Assembly (NCBI GenBank): GCA_017441505.1
Contig: JAFRXL010000050.1
Location: 1 to 58,109 of the forward strand
Length of the DNA stretch: 58,109 nt
Reading direction: 5' to 3'
From: Ruminococcus sp.
Lineage (GTDB): Bacteria; Bacillota; Clostridia; Oscillospirales; Ruminococcaceae
Below the pieces are notes generated by a model. That model made no database searches. It had not been told where the DNA came from and saw only the letters and a list, made by a program, of their open reading frames with translations. Shown here piece by piece: positions 34,055 to 42,536 of the stretch (within the stretch, counting starts at the first letter, position 1; each line of letters starts with the position of its first letter). Made by a program: the position numbers and the translations under genes.

Positions 34055-34984
34055 TCAAGGGTCTCTTGGAAATTTATCCTCGTAGACGCTTATTTCGGTT
34101 ATTACACCTCTTTGACTTCCCCTGACGGAGACAGCAGCGATCCTTTGAGAAATGATATTCTGAAACGTGACAATATCAGAAATATCCTCGCCGTTGTAGC
34201 CACTGTAGGAGCAGAAGAAGCGTTTTCTCGCACGGAAAGCGTATTTATCACGGAAAAGCAGGGCATCCTGAGGGTCACGGAGAAATTCCATATCGAGGTC
34301 CATATAGTGATGACGTACAATTTTAGCATTTACAACATCGGTATCTTCAAGTTCGTATTCGCCGTATTCGCCGGACATATCAGCCATATGGAAATGGCTT
34401 ATGAGCCTTTTGCCGGATATTTCAGAACCAACGGAGAGCAGCTGAGAATTGTTATAGGAAAATACAGCCGGCTGTGAAACAGGGGTTATCCTCACGCAGT
34501 TATCATCTCTGATATAAGGGTATCTTCCGCACTGACGATAAGCGAGATTGACGATAGAGTCCCACATGGTGGAATGTTTATCAACGTAGATATATCCGCT
34601 TGAATCGGAATTATTTTCGTGAGTGATATAAGGCAGGGGATAGAAGCTGTCCATGAGCTGATTGAAGGAGATGTTGAATTTTAGTCCCGGTTCGATCTGA
34701 TTCTGACCGAGCATGGAAGTGAATCCACGGGAGCTGAAAGAAGCAATTGAAGTGCCGCCGGACAAAGTTTCCGTAAGAGTATCTATAGTGCCGTGATGCA
34801 GAAGTTTGTTCCCGATATACAGCGAAACTTCGCAGGAGTTTTTAGGAATATCTGAGGAGCACCTGAGTTTTGCGTTCAGTACGGTATAGGGCAGATAAGC
34901 GTCTTTCCGGAAACTGAATGAAAGGAGTTCATTCTGATAGGTATACAGACCTGATGCGGTCTTGAAAAGTAAGCGGATATTCAT
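34055..34984 (-). CDS. Phage tail hub/baseplate protein (XkdQ-like)
   Basis: 309 residues. Opening and domain pattern resemble XkdQ/gpD-like tail-hub proteins of PBSX-type phages: beta-rich N-terminus (VLNAKLRC, VSLYIGNKLLHHGTID) and MWDSIVNLAYRQCGRYPYI before the second domain. It is last in the head block, and it is the only tail gene seen besides the small gene upstream. It overlaps that gene by 4 nt. No tape-measure, tube, sheath or fibre gene follows; the block ends at a terminator. Confidence 0.72.
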   Translation of the reverse strand: MNIRLLFKTASGLYTYQNELLSFSFRKDAYLPYTVLNAKLRCSSDIPKNSCEVSLYIGNKLLHHGTIDTLTETLSGGTSIASFSSRGFTSMLGQNQIEPGLKFNISFNQLMDSFYPLPYITHENNSDSSGYIYVDKHSTMWDSIVNLAYRQCGRYPYIRDDNCVRITPVSQPAVFSYNNSQLLSVGSEISGKRLISHFHMADMSGEYGEYELEDTDVVNAKIVRHHYMDLDMEFLRDPQDALLFRDKYAFRARKRFFCSYSGYNGEDISDIVTFQNIISQRIAAVSVRGSQRGVITEISVYEDKFPRDP

Positions 34985-35379
34985 TCAGTCACCTCGTTTA
35001 CAGCTGCCGGAGCCGGAGTTATAAGTGTGATAGAAGCATAGATGAAGTCGTCGCCCTTATCCTCGGCACGGAAGGACTGTATACGGCAATCCGTGAAAGA
35101 GAGTCCACGGTAGCCGGTGGAGAAAGAAACATTATTTCTCAGCATATAGCTTATATCAGTGATTATCGCAAGCGGAGAAGCTCCGCCTGAAATTCTGCCG
35201 CTGAAAGATAGCTTCATAGCTTTGGGAGCTGAGTTCGTGATAATATCGTCACCCGAAACAGAGGGAGCTTCCGAGAAAACTCTGCTGCCCTCCGCCTTGA
35301 ACTCCTCGCACCATAGAGTAATACTGCCGATAGAAACGGGAACGGCTTCTCTTTGGCTGATAGTGACTGTGCTGCTCAT
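34981..35379 (-). CDS. Small phage structural protein, unassigned
   Basis: 132 residues, beta-rich, no motif I recognise (SIGSITLWCEEFKAEG, MKLSFSGRISGG, YRGLSFTDCRIQSF). Its position between the neck protein and the hub gene, with 4-nt overlaps on both sides, makes a tail or baseplate component likely. Confidence 0.65.
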   Translation of the reverse strand: MSSTVTISQREAVPVSIGSITLWCEEFKAEGSRVFSEAPSVSGDDIITNSAPKAMKLSFSGRISGGASPLAIITDISYMLRNNVSFSTGYRGLSFTDCRIQSFRAEDKGDDFIYASITLITPAPAAVNEVTE

Positions 35380-35786
35380 ACAGGACTCCTTTCGTCTTTT
35401 ATCATACCTGCTGCTGAGAAGTCGACAGTAAGCACGAGCCTGTGGATATTAGAGTCCGGCTTAATGGTTATGTCGTTGATAGAGCTGTTAAGCGAGGACA
35501 TACTTTTTACAGCCGGAGCAATGATCTCGTCAAAATATGTATAGAGCCTGTCCATAGTCCAGCTCTCGGGAGCAGTTATGCGGAGCGAAATATCCGCTTT
35601 AAACGGTATATAGACATAATTCTGGGAGTATATCGGTACAGAGCTGCTGAACGAGCGTATCTCTGCAACCGAGAAGATACCCTTGCTTTTACGCTGGATG
35701 TCGACTGCATCGAAAGCACTGTACACTTCTTTGACACCGTGTTCAGTGAGGAGATTTATTATATCAGAAATTATAGTTTTCAGCAT
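35376..35786 (-). CDS. Phage neck/tail-completion-like protein
   Basis: 136 residues from ATG 35786, which has AAAGGAA upstream; a longer frame start lies inside the previous gene without a site. It is a small mixed alpha/beta protein (MLKTIISDIINLLTEHGVKE start, FKADISLRITAPESWTMDRLY). Place in the block after the connector suggests a head-closure or tail-terminator role; sequence alone does not prove it. Confidence 0.65.
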   Translation of the reverse strand: MLKTIISDIINLLTEHGVKEVYSAFDAVDIQRKSKGIFSVAEIRSFSSSVPIYSQNYVYIPFKADISLRITAPESWTMDRLYTYFDEIIAPAVKSMSSLNSSINDITIKPDSNIHRLVLTVDFSAAGMIKDERSPV

Positions 35787-36154
35787 GGTATCATTTCCTT
35801 TCCTGATGAAGTACCGAAGAATACAAAGGTCTTGGGACTTATGAGGTCGCTGCAAAGGGTAAGGTAGTCTCTCAGCATTCTTTCGGAGTATAAAAGTGCA
35901 GGGTTTGAGCTGTTGCTGTTCATTTTACCTGCGTAGGTATATTTGGAATTATCACGGGAGGCTTCTGCCTGTCGCAGACGGTAAGCTGCAATAGAAGCTG
36001 TGAGGAAGTCAAGACGAATATCTGAGCTGTCAGAGTCCGGCAGGAGCATTTTTTCAGTTTCGGTCATAGCGAGCTGAATGAAAGGAACGTAAGCACTTAT
36101 ATCGTCCTCGCCTATAAATAGGGCGAAAATAGACTTAACTGATTCTAAGTTCAT
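35780..36154 (-). CDS. Phage head-tail connector-like protein
   Basis: 124 residues, mostly helical (VKSIFALFIGEDDISAYVPFIQLAMTETEKML), similar in plan to gp6/YqbG-type connectors that sit beneath the portal. AGGAG precedes the ATG. Gap of 11 bp to the protease gene and 7-nt overlap with the next gene. Confidence 0.68.
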   Translation of the reverse strand: MNLESVKSIFALFIGEDDISAYVPFIQLAMTETEKMLLPDSDSSDIRLDFLTASIAAYRLRQAEASRDNSKYTYAGKMNSNSSNPALLYSERMLRDYLTLCSDLISPKTFVFFGTSSGKEMIPC

Positions 36155-36165
36155 TAGTCACACTC

Positions 36166-36999
36166 CTATCTCATTGAAAAGTCGGAAGTATTGTCGCTGT
36201 CTCCGGACTGCTCCTCAAGCTGGATCTCAATACCTCCTGAGGAGCGTTTTGCTTCGAGGGCTTTTTTTAGTTTTAAAAGCTGACTTGTGTCCATATTTTT
36301 AGATGATACAGCAACGGTGTCCGCAGCGAGTCTGCCTCCGGAGAAATATGCAAGTCTGCGGATGTCACGGCGAAGCTCCTCATCAGCTTTTTCGAGTATG
36401 GCATAAGCAGGTGAAGCAGCTGCCTGTTCGGAGCTGTAGTGCTTAGTTACACCTGCATTGACCTGAGCCGGAACAGCAACAAAGCTCCATTCATAAGCGT
36501 CTTTGATGTCATCAAGAATGGTGTGGCAAAGATTTTTGCCGTAGAGCTTGTTTGACTTGTGACCGCAATTTTGTACTGATTTATCGCATCCGCATACCGA
36601 GCATATCCTTTTTGCAGCAGAGCAGGATATGCTTACTTCCTTTTTGATGCCGCCGTCAATTTCAGCGATGAGGTCATGATTGTCAGCAGTCCTGACCATA
36701 TAAGCGTAAGCTTTGACGTATTTGTAAGGCGAGCCGTATTTAGTAGTGCGAGCCTCGTCAGTTATGAGTTCGGTATCAAAAATACGAGCAGTCTGATTTG
36801 AAGCACTTGGGTCGTGGTCGGAGATGCCGGTCTTACCGATGAAAAGACTGCATATCTGTTCAAGAGCATTGTCCGAGAAACGTTCGCAGTCACGGTCTAT
36901 TTCGTTATCACAGAGAATAACGGAGAATGTGTATATTTCGTCCTCTGTAAACTCACGTCTTGTGAATTTGTTTATCTTGGCAAGAGTTTCAGTATCCAT
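36166..36999 (-). CDS. Phage head maturation protease-like protein
   Basis: 277 residues. KTGISDHDPSASNQTARIFDTELI, KEVSISCSAAKRICSVCG and DAYEWSFVAVPAQVNAGVTK form the pattern I associate with prohead proteases in gut Clostridia prophages. The conserved His and Ser lie in the first two segments. A Cys-rich insert (CSVCGCDKSVQNCGH) may bind metal. The last 90 residues look scaffold-like. AAAGGCGG precedes the ATG. It lies after, not before, the capsid gene and is separated from it by the inverted-repeat element. Confidence 0.7.
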   Translation of the reverse strand: MDTETLAKINKFTRREFTEDEIYTFSVILCDNEIDRDCERFSDNALEQICSLFIGKTGISDHDPSASNQTARIFDTELITDEARTTKYGSPYKYVKAYAYMVRTADNHDLIAEIDGGIKKEVSISCSAAKRICSVCGCDKSVQNCGHKSNKLYGKNLCHTILDDIKDAYEWSFVAVPAQVNAGVTKHYSSEQAAASPAYAILEKADEELRRDIRRLAYFSGGRLAADTVAVSSKNMDTSQLLKLKKALEAKRSSGGIEIQLEEQSGDSDNTSDFSMR

Positions 37000-37021
37000 A
37001 ATTACCGCCTTTCTGTAGCAT

Positions 37022-37331
37022 TACCGCCCCCGTTGTTCGTGGTGACTGTGTAGAGTTTTTACGCTTCTTATTGAGGGAAACCCTTTTGAAAAAGGGTTCT
37101 CCCTCAAACTCCCTTCCTAAAACTTTCGGCTCTATTTTTTCCCCAGATAGGGTACTCCGGGAGTATTTTTAATTGACATATTTTTGAATATTTGAGAGTA
37201 CCCTATCTGGGGAAAAATCAATCTGAAAGTCTTTGGAAAGGGGTTCGGGGAAGAACCTTTCCTCAGAAAGGTTTGCCCCGATAAAAGGCGTATGATCCCT
37301 ATACCAGCACGACGAGCAACGGGGGACGGTA
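37022..37331. mobile_element. About 310-bp inverted-repeat (fold-back, MITE-like) element
   Basis: The left half 37022-37157 and the right half 37196-37331 are reverse complements with scattered mismatches. Outer ends TACCGCCCCCGTT / AACGGGGGACGGTA, middle segments GGGAAACCCTTTTGAAAAAGG-like, and a perfect inner stem TTTTTCCCCAGATAGGGTAC / its complement, around an AT-rich loop of about 40 bp. It contains no open frame of note and fills the whole capsid/protease gap. As RNA it would fold into one long hairpin. Target-site duplications are not obvious. Confidence 0.75.
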
Positions 37332-37338
37332 TATAATG

Positions 37339-38304
37339 TTAGTTACTGGATGTTACTTTGAGCAATTTTACGGCATCGGGAGTAATTTTTCTGAATCCGC
37401 AGGTAATAGAGACAGTGATCTGGTCGAGCTGGCGGTCGATGAGCTTATCGGTCTCCATAACGAGGTCGGTGCTGGTGATAAATTCGAGAGCGAAGCAGCG
37501 GTCGATACCGATGATAGTGGTATTATCAGCAGCGGAAGTCTTAACGAGTTCAGAGCCGAACGGGAGAATGAAACGGCCGTCAGAATCAGCAGAGCAATCC
37601 TTCATCTGATCCATAGCAGCGATCTTTGAAGCGAGTTCCGGAGAAGCTATAACTGTAGTCATATCGAAGCAGTCGAAGCTTCCATAGAGCTTAGCAAGAT
37701 CGTCATAAGTGAGGGCGGAAGTAGTTATCTGAGCCGCATCCTCAACAAGAGCGGCAACAGCATCCTTGACGACGGTCACAGCGAGTTTCACGCCGATGCT
37801 TCTGAGCATGATGCCGAAAACATCGAGTCTCTGCTGGCGGATAGCCTCATAAGAAGCACTGATAAGTCTGCCGTACTTAGCGAGGACTGTAGCGGTAGCA
37901 CTCTCCGTCACGGAAGCAGTCGGGAGCTGGTCAGCCTGTTCTGAGGCTGTATATTCCTCAGAGTCATCGAGAGTGCAGCCGAGGTACTGTCCGGAGCAGC
38001 TCATAGTTTTGGCTGCACATATGGAAGAGAGCACAGTCTCGTCGAAGCCTTTTCTGATACATCTTGTGACGAATTCAGGGAAGAGTACAGCAGTTTCGGT
38101 AGAGGAATAGAATTTTTCCACACGATCGCAGTCCGGACCGGAAATTCTTATATTGAAGCGTTTGAGCTGACGTTCAAAAGCGTCGAGCTTTTCGAGTGGA
38201 GTACCGGAGTAAGCAGAAGAGGGGTCAAGCTCTTCGAGGGCGGAAGTGAAAGATTTTCCGCTGAGATTGTAAAGACCTTTTTCGAGTTTAATATCGTTAT
38301 ACAT
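37339..38304 (-). CDS. Phage major capsid protein-like
   Basis: 321 residues. Helical N-terminal third, then segments typical of HK97-fold capsids (YTASEQADQLPTASVTESATA, KYGRLISASYEAIRQQ, LAVTVVKDAVAAL, SFDCFDMTTVIASPELASKI) and a beta-rich end (TVSITCGFRKITPDAVKLLK). GGAGG precedes the ATG. It follows the portal gene by 63 bp. Family assignment is by position and general pattern. Confidence 0.72.
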   Translation of the reverse strand: MYNDIKLEKGLYNLSGKSFTSALEELDPSSAYSGTPLEKLDAFERQLKRFNIRISGPDCDRVEKFYSSTETAVLFPEFVTRCIRKGFDETVLSSICAAKTMSCSGQYLGCTLDDSEEYTASEQADQLPTASVTESATATVLAKYGRLISASYEAIRQQRLDVFGIMLRSIGVKLAVTVVKDAVAALVEDAAQITTSALTYDDLAKLYGSFDCFDMTTVIASPELASKIAAMDQMKDCSADSDGRFILPFGSELVKTSAADNTTIIGIDRCFALEFITSTDLVMETDKLIDRQLDQITVSITCGFRKITPDAVKLLKVTSSN

Positions 38305-38367
38305 AAGTTTACCTCCAAAAATATAATTATTTTAAACAGAGAAGTGGCTGAGTCGGTCAAGCAGAAT

Positions 38368-39501
38368 TTAATTGATTTTATCAAGCCTGAGCTCGATTTC
38401 CCGTGCCTGAGCATTTTTAAGACGAGATTCCGCAAGAACGGATTCATCCTGTAGATTGATATTATCCCATTCGACACGGCAGGAAGCCTCAGAGCCTATA
38501 GAGCAGAGGAAGGAGTTTCCTATATCGCATATAATGGGAGTAAGCAGACGGCGGTAGTATTCAAGCTCGGAAGTGAGAATATCCGCCTGCTGAGAGGACA
38601 TTCTCTCGGTACTGCTCCAGCTAAGTCCGAGCAAAAACGGCGGTATAGAGAGTTTAGCTATGAGCTGTTCGAGTATCTGCCGAACAGGGATATTGGTGTC
38701 GAACATTTTGTTATCAGCACCGATGACCTTAATATCAACGTCCCCGACAGCAATGAAGTCCTTGACCTGACCGTATTTAGCGGAATTCATACCGTCCGCC
38801 CACTGCTCGGCTATCTGCTGAGCACGTTCACGGGAGTAAATAACATCTCCGGGGTCGGACTGAGGTCTGTATGTTACTGCATATCTCACATTGCCGGCAC
38901 GGTCGAAGTTCTGACCGATACACTGGTATATTCTAAGGAGAATACTGCTGAGTGACGGAAGACCTCTTAAAACCGAGTGACCTCCGGTGAGAGAAGCGTA
39001 GAGGATGCGTTCGGGATGGGATATAGTTCTTAAAGAGCCGTCAGCCTTACGGAATGAATAGCGGCGGTCGAAAGGGTCAGAGCCGGAATATACCTTTATT
39101 CTGGATATATCACCGTTCCATAGACCGGATATAGTGGAATTTTTATTATCGGGGACTATCTCGCCTATCGCACTGCCGTAGGTTATAAGACTGTCGAGGA
39201 AATTATCGGCAAAGCAGTTCACCGAGCGTCCGGTAAGTCCGACAGGGACGTTATCGAGAAAATTATCGAGAGCATCCTGTACATTTTCATCCGAGCAGAT
39301 GACTTTGAAACCTCCGGTCAGTCTGATTATCTTCATTATAGCGGCATCGATTATGGGAACAGCCGCTCTTAGTCTGTCGTAGAGTTCTTTTTCAGCCTGT
39401 TCCATTACGGTAGGCAGAGCTGTATCACCACATGGACTTCGCATAGCGGCGGCTATCTCCGGAACATTTCTGCCGGAGTTTTTTCGTCTGAAAAGTTTCA
39501 T
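38368..39501 (-). CDS. Phage portal protein
   Basis: 377 residues with portal-like features: PIIDAAIMKIIRLTGGFKVIC, a long central region, IPPFLLGLSWSSTERMSSQQADILTSELEYYRRLLTPI near the end, and C-terminal helices. It forms the DNA entry ring where terminase docks. AAGGAGG lies just before the ATG; 32 bp after terL. Confidence 0.85.
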   Translation of the reverse strand: MKLFRRKNSGRNVPEIAAAMRSPCGDTALPTVMEQAEKELYDRLRAAVPIIDAAIMKIIRLTGGFKVICSDENVQDALDNFLDNVPVGLTGRSVNCFADNFLDSLITYGSAIGEIVPDNKNSTISGLWNGDISRIKVYSGSDPFDRRYSFRKADGSLRTISHPERILYASLTGGHSVLRGLPSLSSILLRIYQCIGQNFDRAGNVRYAVTYRPQSDPGDVIYSRERAQQIAEQWADGMNSAKYGQVKDFIAVGDVDIKVIGADNKMFDTNIPVRQILEQLIAKLSIPPFLLGLSWSSTERMSSQQADILTSELEYYRRLLTPIICDIGNSFLCSIGSEASCRVEWDNINLQDESVLAESRLKNAQAREIELRLDKIN

Positions 39502-39533
39502 AAAACCTCCTTTTAAGGAAACTGAACGGTGTA

Positions 39534-40781
39534 TTATCTTGCGACTGAAAAGGTAAAGAGTTCATCGCCGCACTTATCACGGAGCATATCCGCCACGAAG
39601 TAACGCATATCATCCATAGCGTGGTCATTCTCTTTTATGGGAGCATCCACACCGGCTTTTTCACTCCACCTGTAGAGGTGAAATTCATGTATTATATCTC
39701 TGCACGAGCAATGAAATCTGAGTTTATTCTCACGCAGAGCATTGCTCACCTGACGAATACCTGTGATAACGTCATTTTCGGCTTTAGCCACTCTGAATCT
39801 GCGGTGTCTGCGGATACACTCAATAAAACTTGCTGCGGACGGGTCGACGATGACCTTACTTATATTCAGATTTCCTGCAAGTTCTTCAAGAGCGGCGTAA
39901 TGTTCCTCATCGGTTCGTGAGACTCCCGTTTTTTTCGAGGAGTAATAATACTCCCTTATGCGGTACCACACGCCTTTGTTAAGTCCCCAAAGACCGAATG
40001 ACGAGGGATTGACAGTGCCGTAATCACAAGATATGACGTATTTTTCGCAAATTACATCTTCTGAGAAAACGTGTATTTTTTCGTTGAACATAGGATACAC
40101 CACACCCTCCGAAGCGGTCCATTTGCCGAGAACGAACCGGTCGAAAAAGGCTCCGGAGTAAAGCCGCCTGTAGCGGTTTTTCATAGCTTCTGAGAGTGAA
40201 GGGTTATCATCCATAGTGAAGTGAAGATACAGTGCATTTTTTTCTTCAGCCTTTTTTATCCACTCATTATAGAACCAATGTGAGGGATTATCAGGATTGC
40301 AGTTGAACCACATTTTCGAGCCGTTTACTGAGCATCTTGCCAGAGCCTGTTCAACGAAAGACCGAGGCATCAGAGCAGCCTCATCAAAGAAAACTCCCGA
40401 AAGAGTCATTCCTTGGATCAGAGCTGCGGAGCTTTCGTCCTTACCGCCGAACAGGTAAAAACGGTTTGTGTTGCCGAACATAGTGATGTCGATATAATTG
40501 CAGCTTACTTTTTCAGAGCAGACCGCACCGAGGTCGGAGAGCAGCGGAAAGATCGGTGTGACCACATTTCTTCGCAGAGAGGTGATAGTCTTGCCGCAAA
40601 GAGCAAAAGCGTTGCCGTTGAAACTGGCTGAGGCCCAGAAGATAAATCCCACTGACATAGAAAGTGTTTTACCGCTTCTCACAGCACCGTCGCATATGAT
40701 AGCGTCACGTTTCTTATAGCGGGGATTCTTCCACCAGTTCATGGTAAGCCTTTGTTTTGGAGAAAGATCACTGATCTTCAA
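39534..40781 (-). CDS. Phage terminase large subunit (PBSX/XtmB type)
   Basis: 415 residues from a TTG at 40781. ATPase motif DGAVRSGKTLSMSVGFIFWA (Walker A), GVFFDEAALMPRSFVEQAL (Walker B), then the nuclease half with VISCDYGTVNPSSFGLW (first acidic residue), VDPSAASFIECIRR and DDMRYFVADML at the end. GGAAGG stands about 7 nt before the TTG; it overlaps terS by 14 nt. It packages DNA into proheads. All key motifs appear intact. Confidence 0.9.
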   Translation of the reverse strand: MKISDLSPKQRLTMNWWKNPRYKKRDAIICDGAVRSGKTLSMSVGFIFWASASFNGNAFALCGKTITSLRRNVVTPIFPLLSDLGAVCSEKVSCNYIDITMFGNTNRFYLFGGKDESSAALIQGMTLSGVFFDEAALMPRSFVEQALARCSVNGSKMWFNCNPDNPSHWFYNEWIKKAEEKNALYLHFTMDDNPSLSEAMKNRYRRLYSGAFFDRFVLGKWTASEGVVYPMFNEKIHVFSEDVICEKYVISCDYGTVNPSSFGLWGLNKGVWYRIREYYYSSKKTGVSRTDEEHYAALEELAGNLNISKVIVDPSAASFIECIRRHRRFRVAKAENDVITGIRQVSNALRENKLRFHCSCRDIIHEFHLYRWSEKAGVDAPIKENDHAMDDMRYFVADMLRDKCGDELFTFSVAR

Positions 40782-41262
40782 CAATATCACCTTCCTCTGC
40801 GGAAGAGGTAAGAGCCGACATAAGGTCATCAGCTTTACTGCGGTCGCTGAAAGCAGTTTCGAGCTCATAAAGTTTTTCGAGAGCTTTCAGCCTGTCGAAT
40901 AGTTTTACCTCAACTCCGCCGTTTTTATCACGTTTTATCTCTGATACGTTGAAAAGGTCGAGTTCAGAGATAACATCGGGCGGCGGTAGCTCCTCGGCGA
41001 ATACCAGTCTTACAGCGTCAGTACAGCTTCCGAAAGCGAGCCTTTTAAGCCCAGCCATGACGTTACCGCTGTCCGACAAAGCATCTCTGTATCTGGAGAT
41101 CTTACGTCTGCAACAGACGCTGTTCAGAGCTTTTAGTCCCTCTGAGAGAGCGGACTTGCTGCTGAAACCAGCTTTCAGAGCCGCTTCAGCGGCATTGCCG
41201 AGAACAGCATAATAGCAGCAGAAAGCGTTCCGTTTGCTTATTTTTTCTTTATCGTCCTGCAA
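40768..41262 (-). CDS. Phage terminase small subunit
   Basis: 164 residues from TTG 41262, chosen because AAGGAGGT stands 8 nt upstream; an upstream in-frame ATG lacks a site. N-terminal helix-turn-helix region (RNAFCCYYAVLGNAAEAALKAGFSSKSAL) as in terminase small subunits of the PBSX type, then a helical C-terminus. First gene of the head block. Upstream, a terminator at 41354-41382 separates it from the lipoprotein gene, and I see no good promoter. Confidence 0.8.
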   Translation of the reverse strand: MQDDKEKISKRNAFCCYYAVLGNAAEAALKAGFSSKSALSEGLKALNSVCCRRKISRYRDALSDSGNVMAGLKRLAFGSCTDAVRLVFAEELPPPDVISELDLFNVSEIKRDKNGGVEVKLFDRLKALEKLYELETAFSDRSKADDLMSALTSSAEEGDIVEDQ

Positions 41263-41353
41263 TTTACATACCTCCTTTTTGGTACTGAGCGGAAATGCAC
41301 CGTTCATAAGAGGGCAGAAAAACGGCAGAATTCAATGGAAAACAGTTGTATAA

Positions 41354-41382
41354 TAAAAAAATCTCTCCGAAGAATCGGAGAG
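41354..41382 (-). terminator. Terminator directly upstream of the phage block
   Basis: Minus strand CTCTCCGA-TTCT-TCGGAGAG followed by A then seven T's. It stops read-through from the lipoprotein operon into terS. Confidence 0.8.
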
Positions 41383-41429
41383 GTGAACAAAAATATGCAA
41401 ATCTGTTTGTATGACTTGAACAATAAAAT

Positions 41430-41455
41430 GGAGTACCACTATAGAATGGTACTCC
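41430..41455 (-). terminator. Terminator of the lipoprotein operon
   Basis: GGAGTACCA / TGGTACTCC stem with an 8-nt loop, followed on the minus strand by ATTTTATTG. Together with 41354-41382 it forms a double terminator. Confidence 0.75.
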
Positions 41456-41464
41456 CGAATATTT

Positions 41465-42499
41465 TTATTTGACCAGCTCAACAGCCATGTCATAAAGTTC
41501 ATCAAGGCTGTATTCCTTATCATCAGAACTTTCGGTACTGATATGGTCATCTTCCTTTACAGGGATGCTGTTTGCCGGAAAGGTTCCGACCTTGCCTTCT
41601 TTGTCCTTTGAATTTAATGCTGAAAATACAGTACAGCCGTCTTCAATAACAACAAAATAATCGAAGTCATCCTTTTTATCGAAATAATTCTCAGCGTACT
41701 CATCAAGCTTATCAATATCCAAGTCGTCTGGTACATTTACATTCTTGCTGCTGTCGGAGCATATGATATATGTACCGCTGACATCAGCAGCGTCACGGTT
41801 TTCTATATCGCACAGAGCTGACGCATAACCTTTTCCTAAAGCACTTGCCCAACTGTTACTGCTGGTTTTTTTTGACTTATTGATGTATTTCCACATACTT
41901 TCGTCCACTTTCCAGCCTTCATCGCCGACATGATAAACGAGCATTTCGGCATATTTTTCATCGTCGTCGACTTTATACTTAACATATACTAAATAAGCTT
42001 CGTCAATATCATAAGGTGAAGTGGAATCATCCTTATTTAATTCCTTATATTTTTTTTGTATTTCCTCACGTTTTTCATCATTGAGACTATTGAGTTCATC
42101 TAAGTTACTCAATCCATATTCTTCCAGAATGTCGAGAGGATATTTTACTTGACCTAAATAAGTGGAAAATTGTTTTATAGATTCATCAGGAAAATCATTT
42201 TCCTTTTTGATCTCTAAAACTTCAATATCCTTGTTCATAAGTTCCTGAAATTCCTCATTTGTGTCGAAATCGCCGTATTTTTCAAGCATTTTAGCGAGAT
42301 CATCAGGATACATAAGTTTTAATGCCTTTTCGATATCGCCGTTGTCAACAGTGTCGATATAATTCTCGATAATATCCTTATAATCTGAGGATTTTTCTTT
42401 ATCGCTGCTGCTGTCGTCGTCGTCTTTAGTAAGTCCGCAGCCGCCAAGAGCGATTCCTGCTGTCAGAGCAGCTAATGTCAATGAAGTGATCTTTTTCAT
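41465..42499 (-). CDS. Lipoprotein, paralogue 3 of the tandem family
   Basis: 344 residues from ATG 42499 (GGAGAAA upstream). Lipobox LGGCGLTK (Cys about 20) and an acidic linker with runs of Asp and Ser. An N-terminal domain contains LMYPDDLAKMLEKYG and EGWKVDESMWKYINKSKK. A C-terminal domain resembles the end of the 43170-44333 protein (YAENYFDKKDDFDYFVVIEDGCTVFSALNSKDKEGKVGTFPANSIPV in that region, cited here by position about 270-330). Function unknown; probably surface-exposed. Confidence 0.8.
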   Translation of the reverse strand: MKKITSLTLAALTAGIALGGCGLTKDDDDSSSDKEKSSDYKDIIENYIDTVDNGDIEKALKLMYPDDLAKMLEKYGDFDTNEEFQELMNKDIEVLEIKKENDFPDESIKQFSTYLGQVKYPLDILEEYGLSNLDELNSLNDEKREEIQKKYKELNKDDSTSPYDIDEAYLVYVKYKVDDDEKYAEMLVYHVGDEGWKVDESMWKYINKSKKTSSNSWASALGKGYASALCDIENRDAADVSGTYIICSDSSKNVNVPDDLDIDKLDEYAENYFDKKDDFDYFVVIEDGCTVFSALNSKDKEGKVGTFPANSIPVKEDDHISTESSDDKEYSLDELYDMAVELVK

Positions 42500-42536
42500 A
42501 TTTTTTCTCCTTTTCATGGTATCTAATTTTGCGAAG

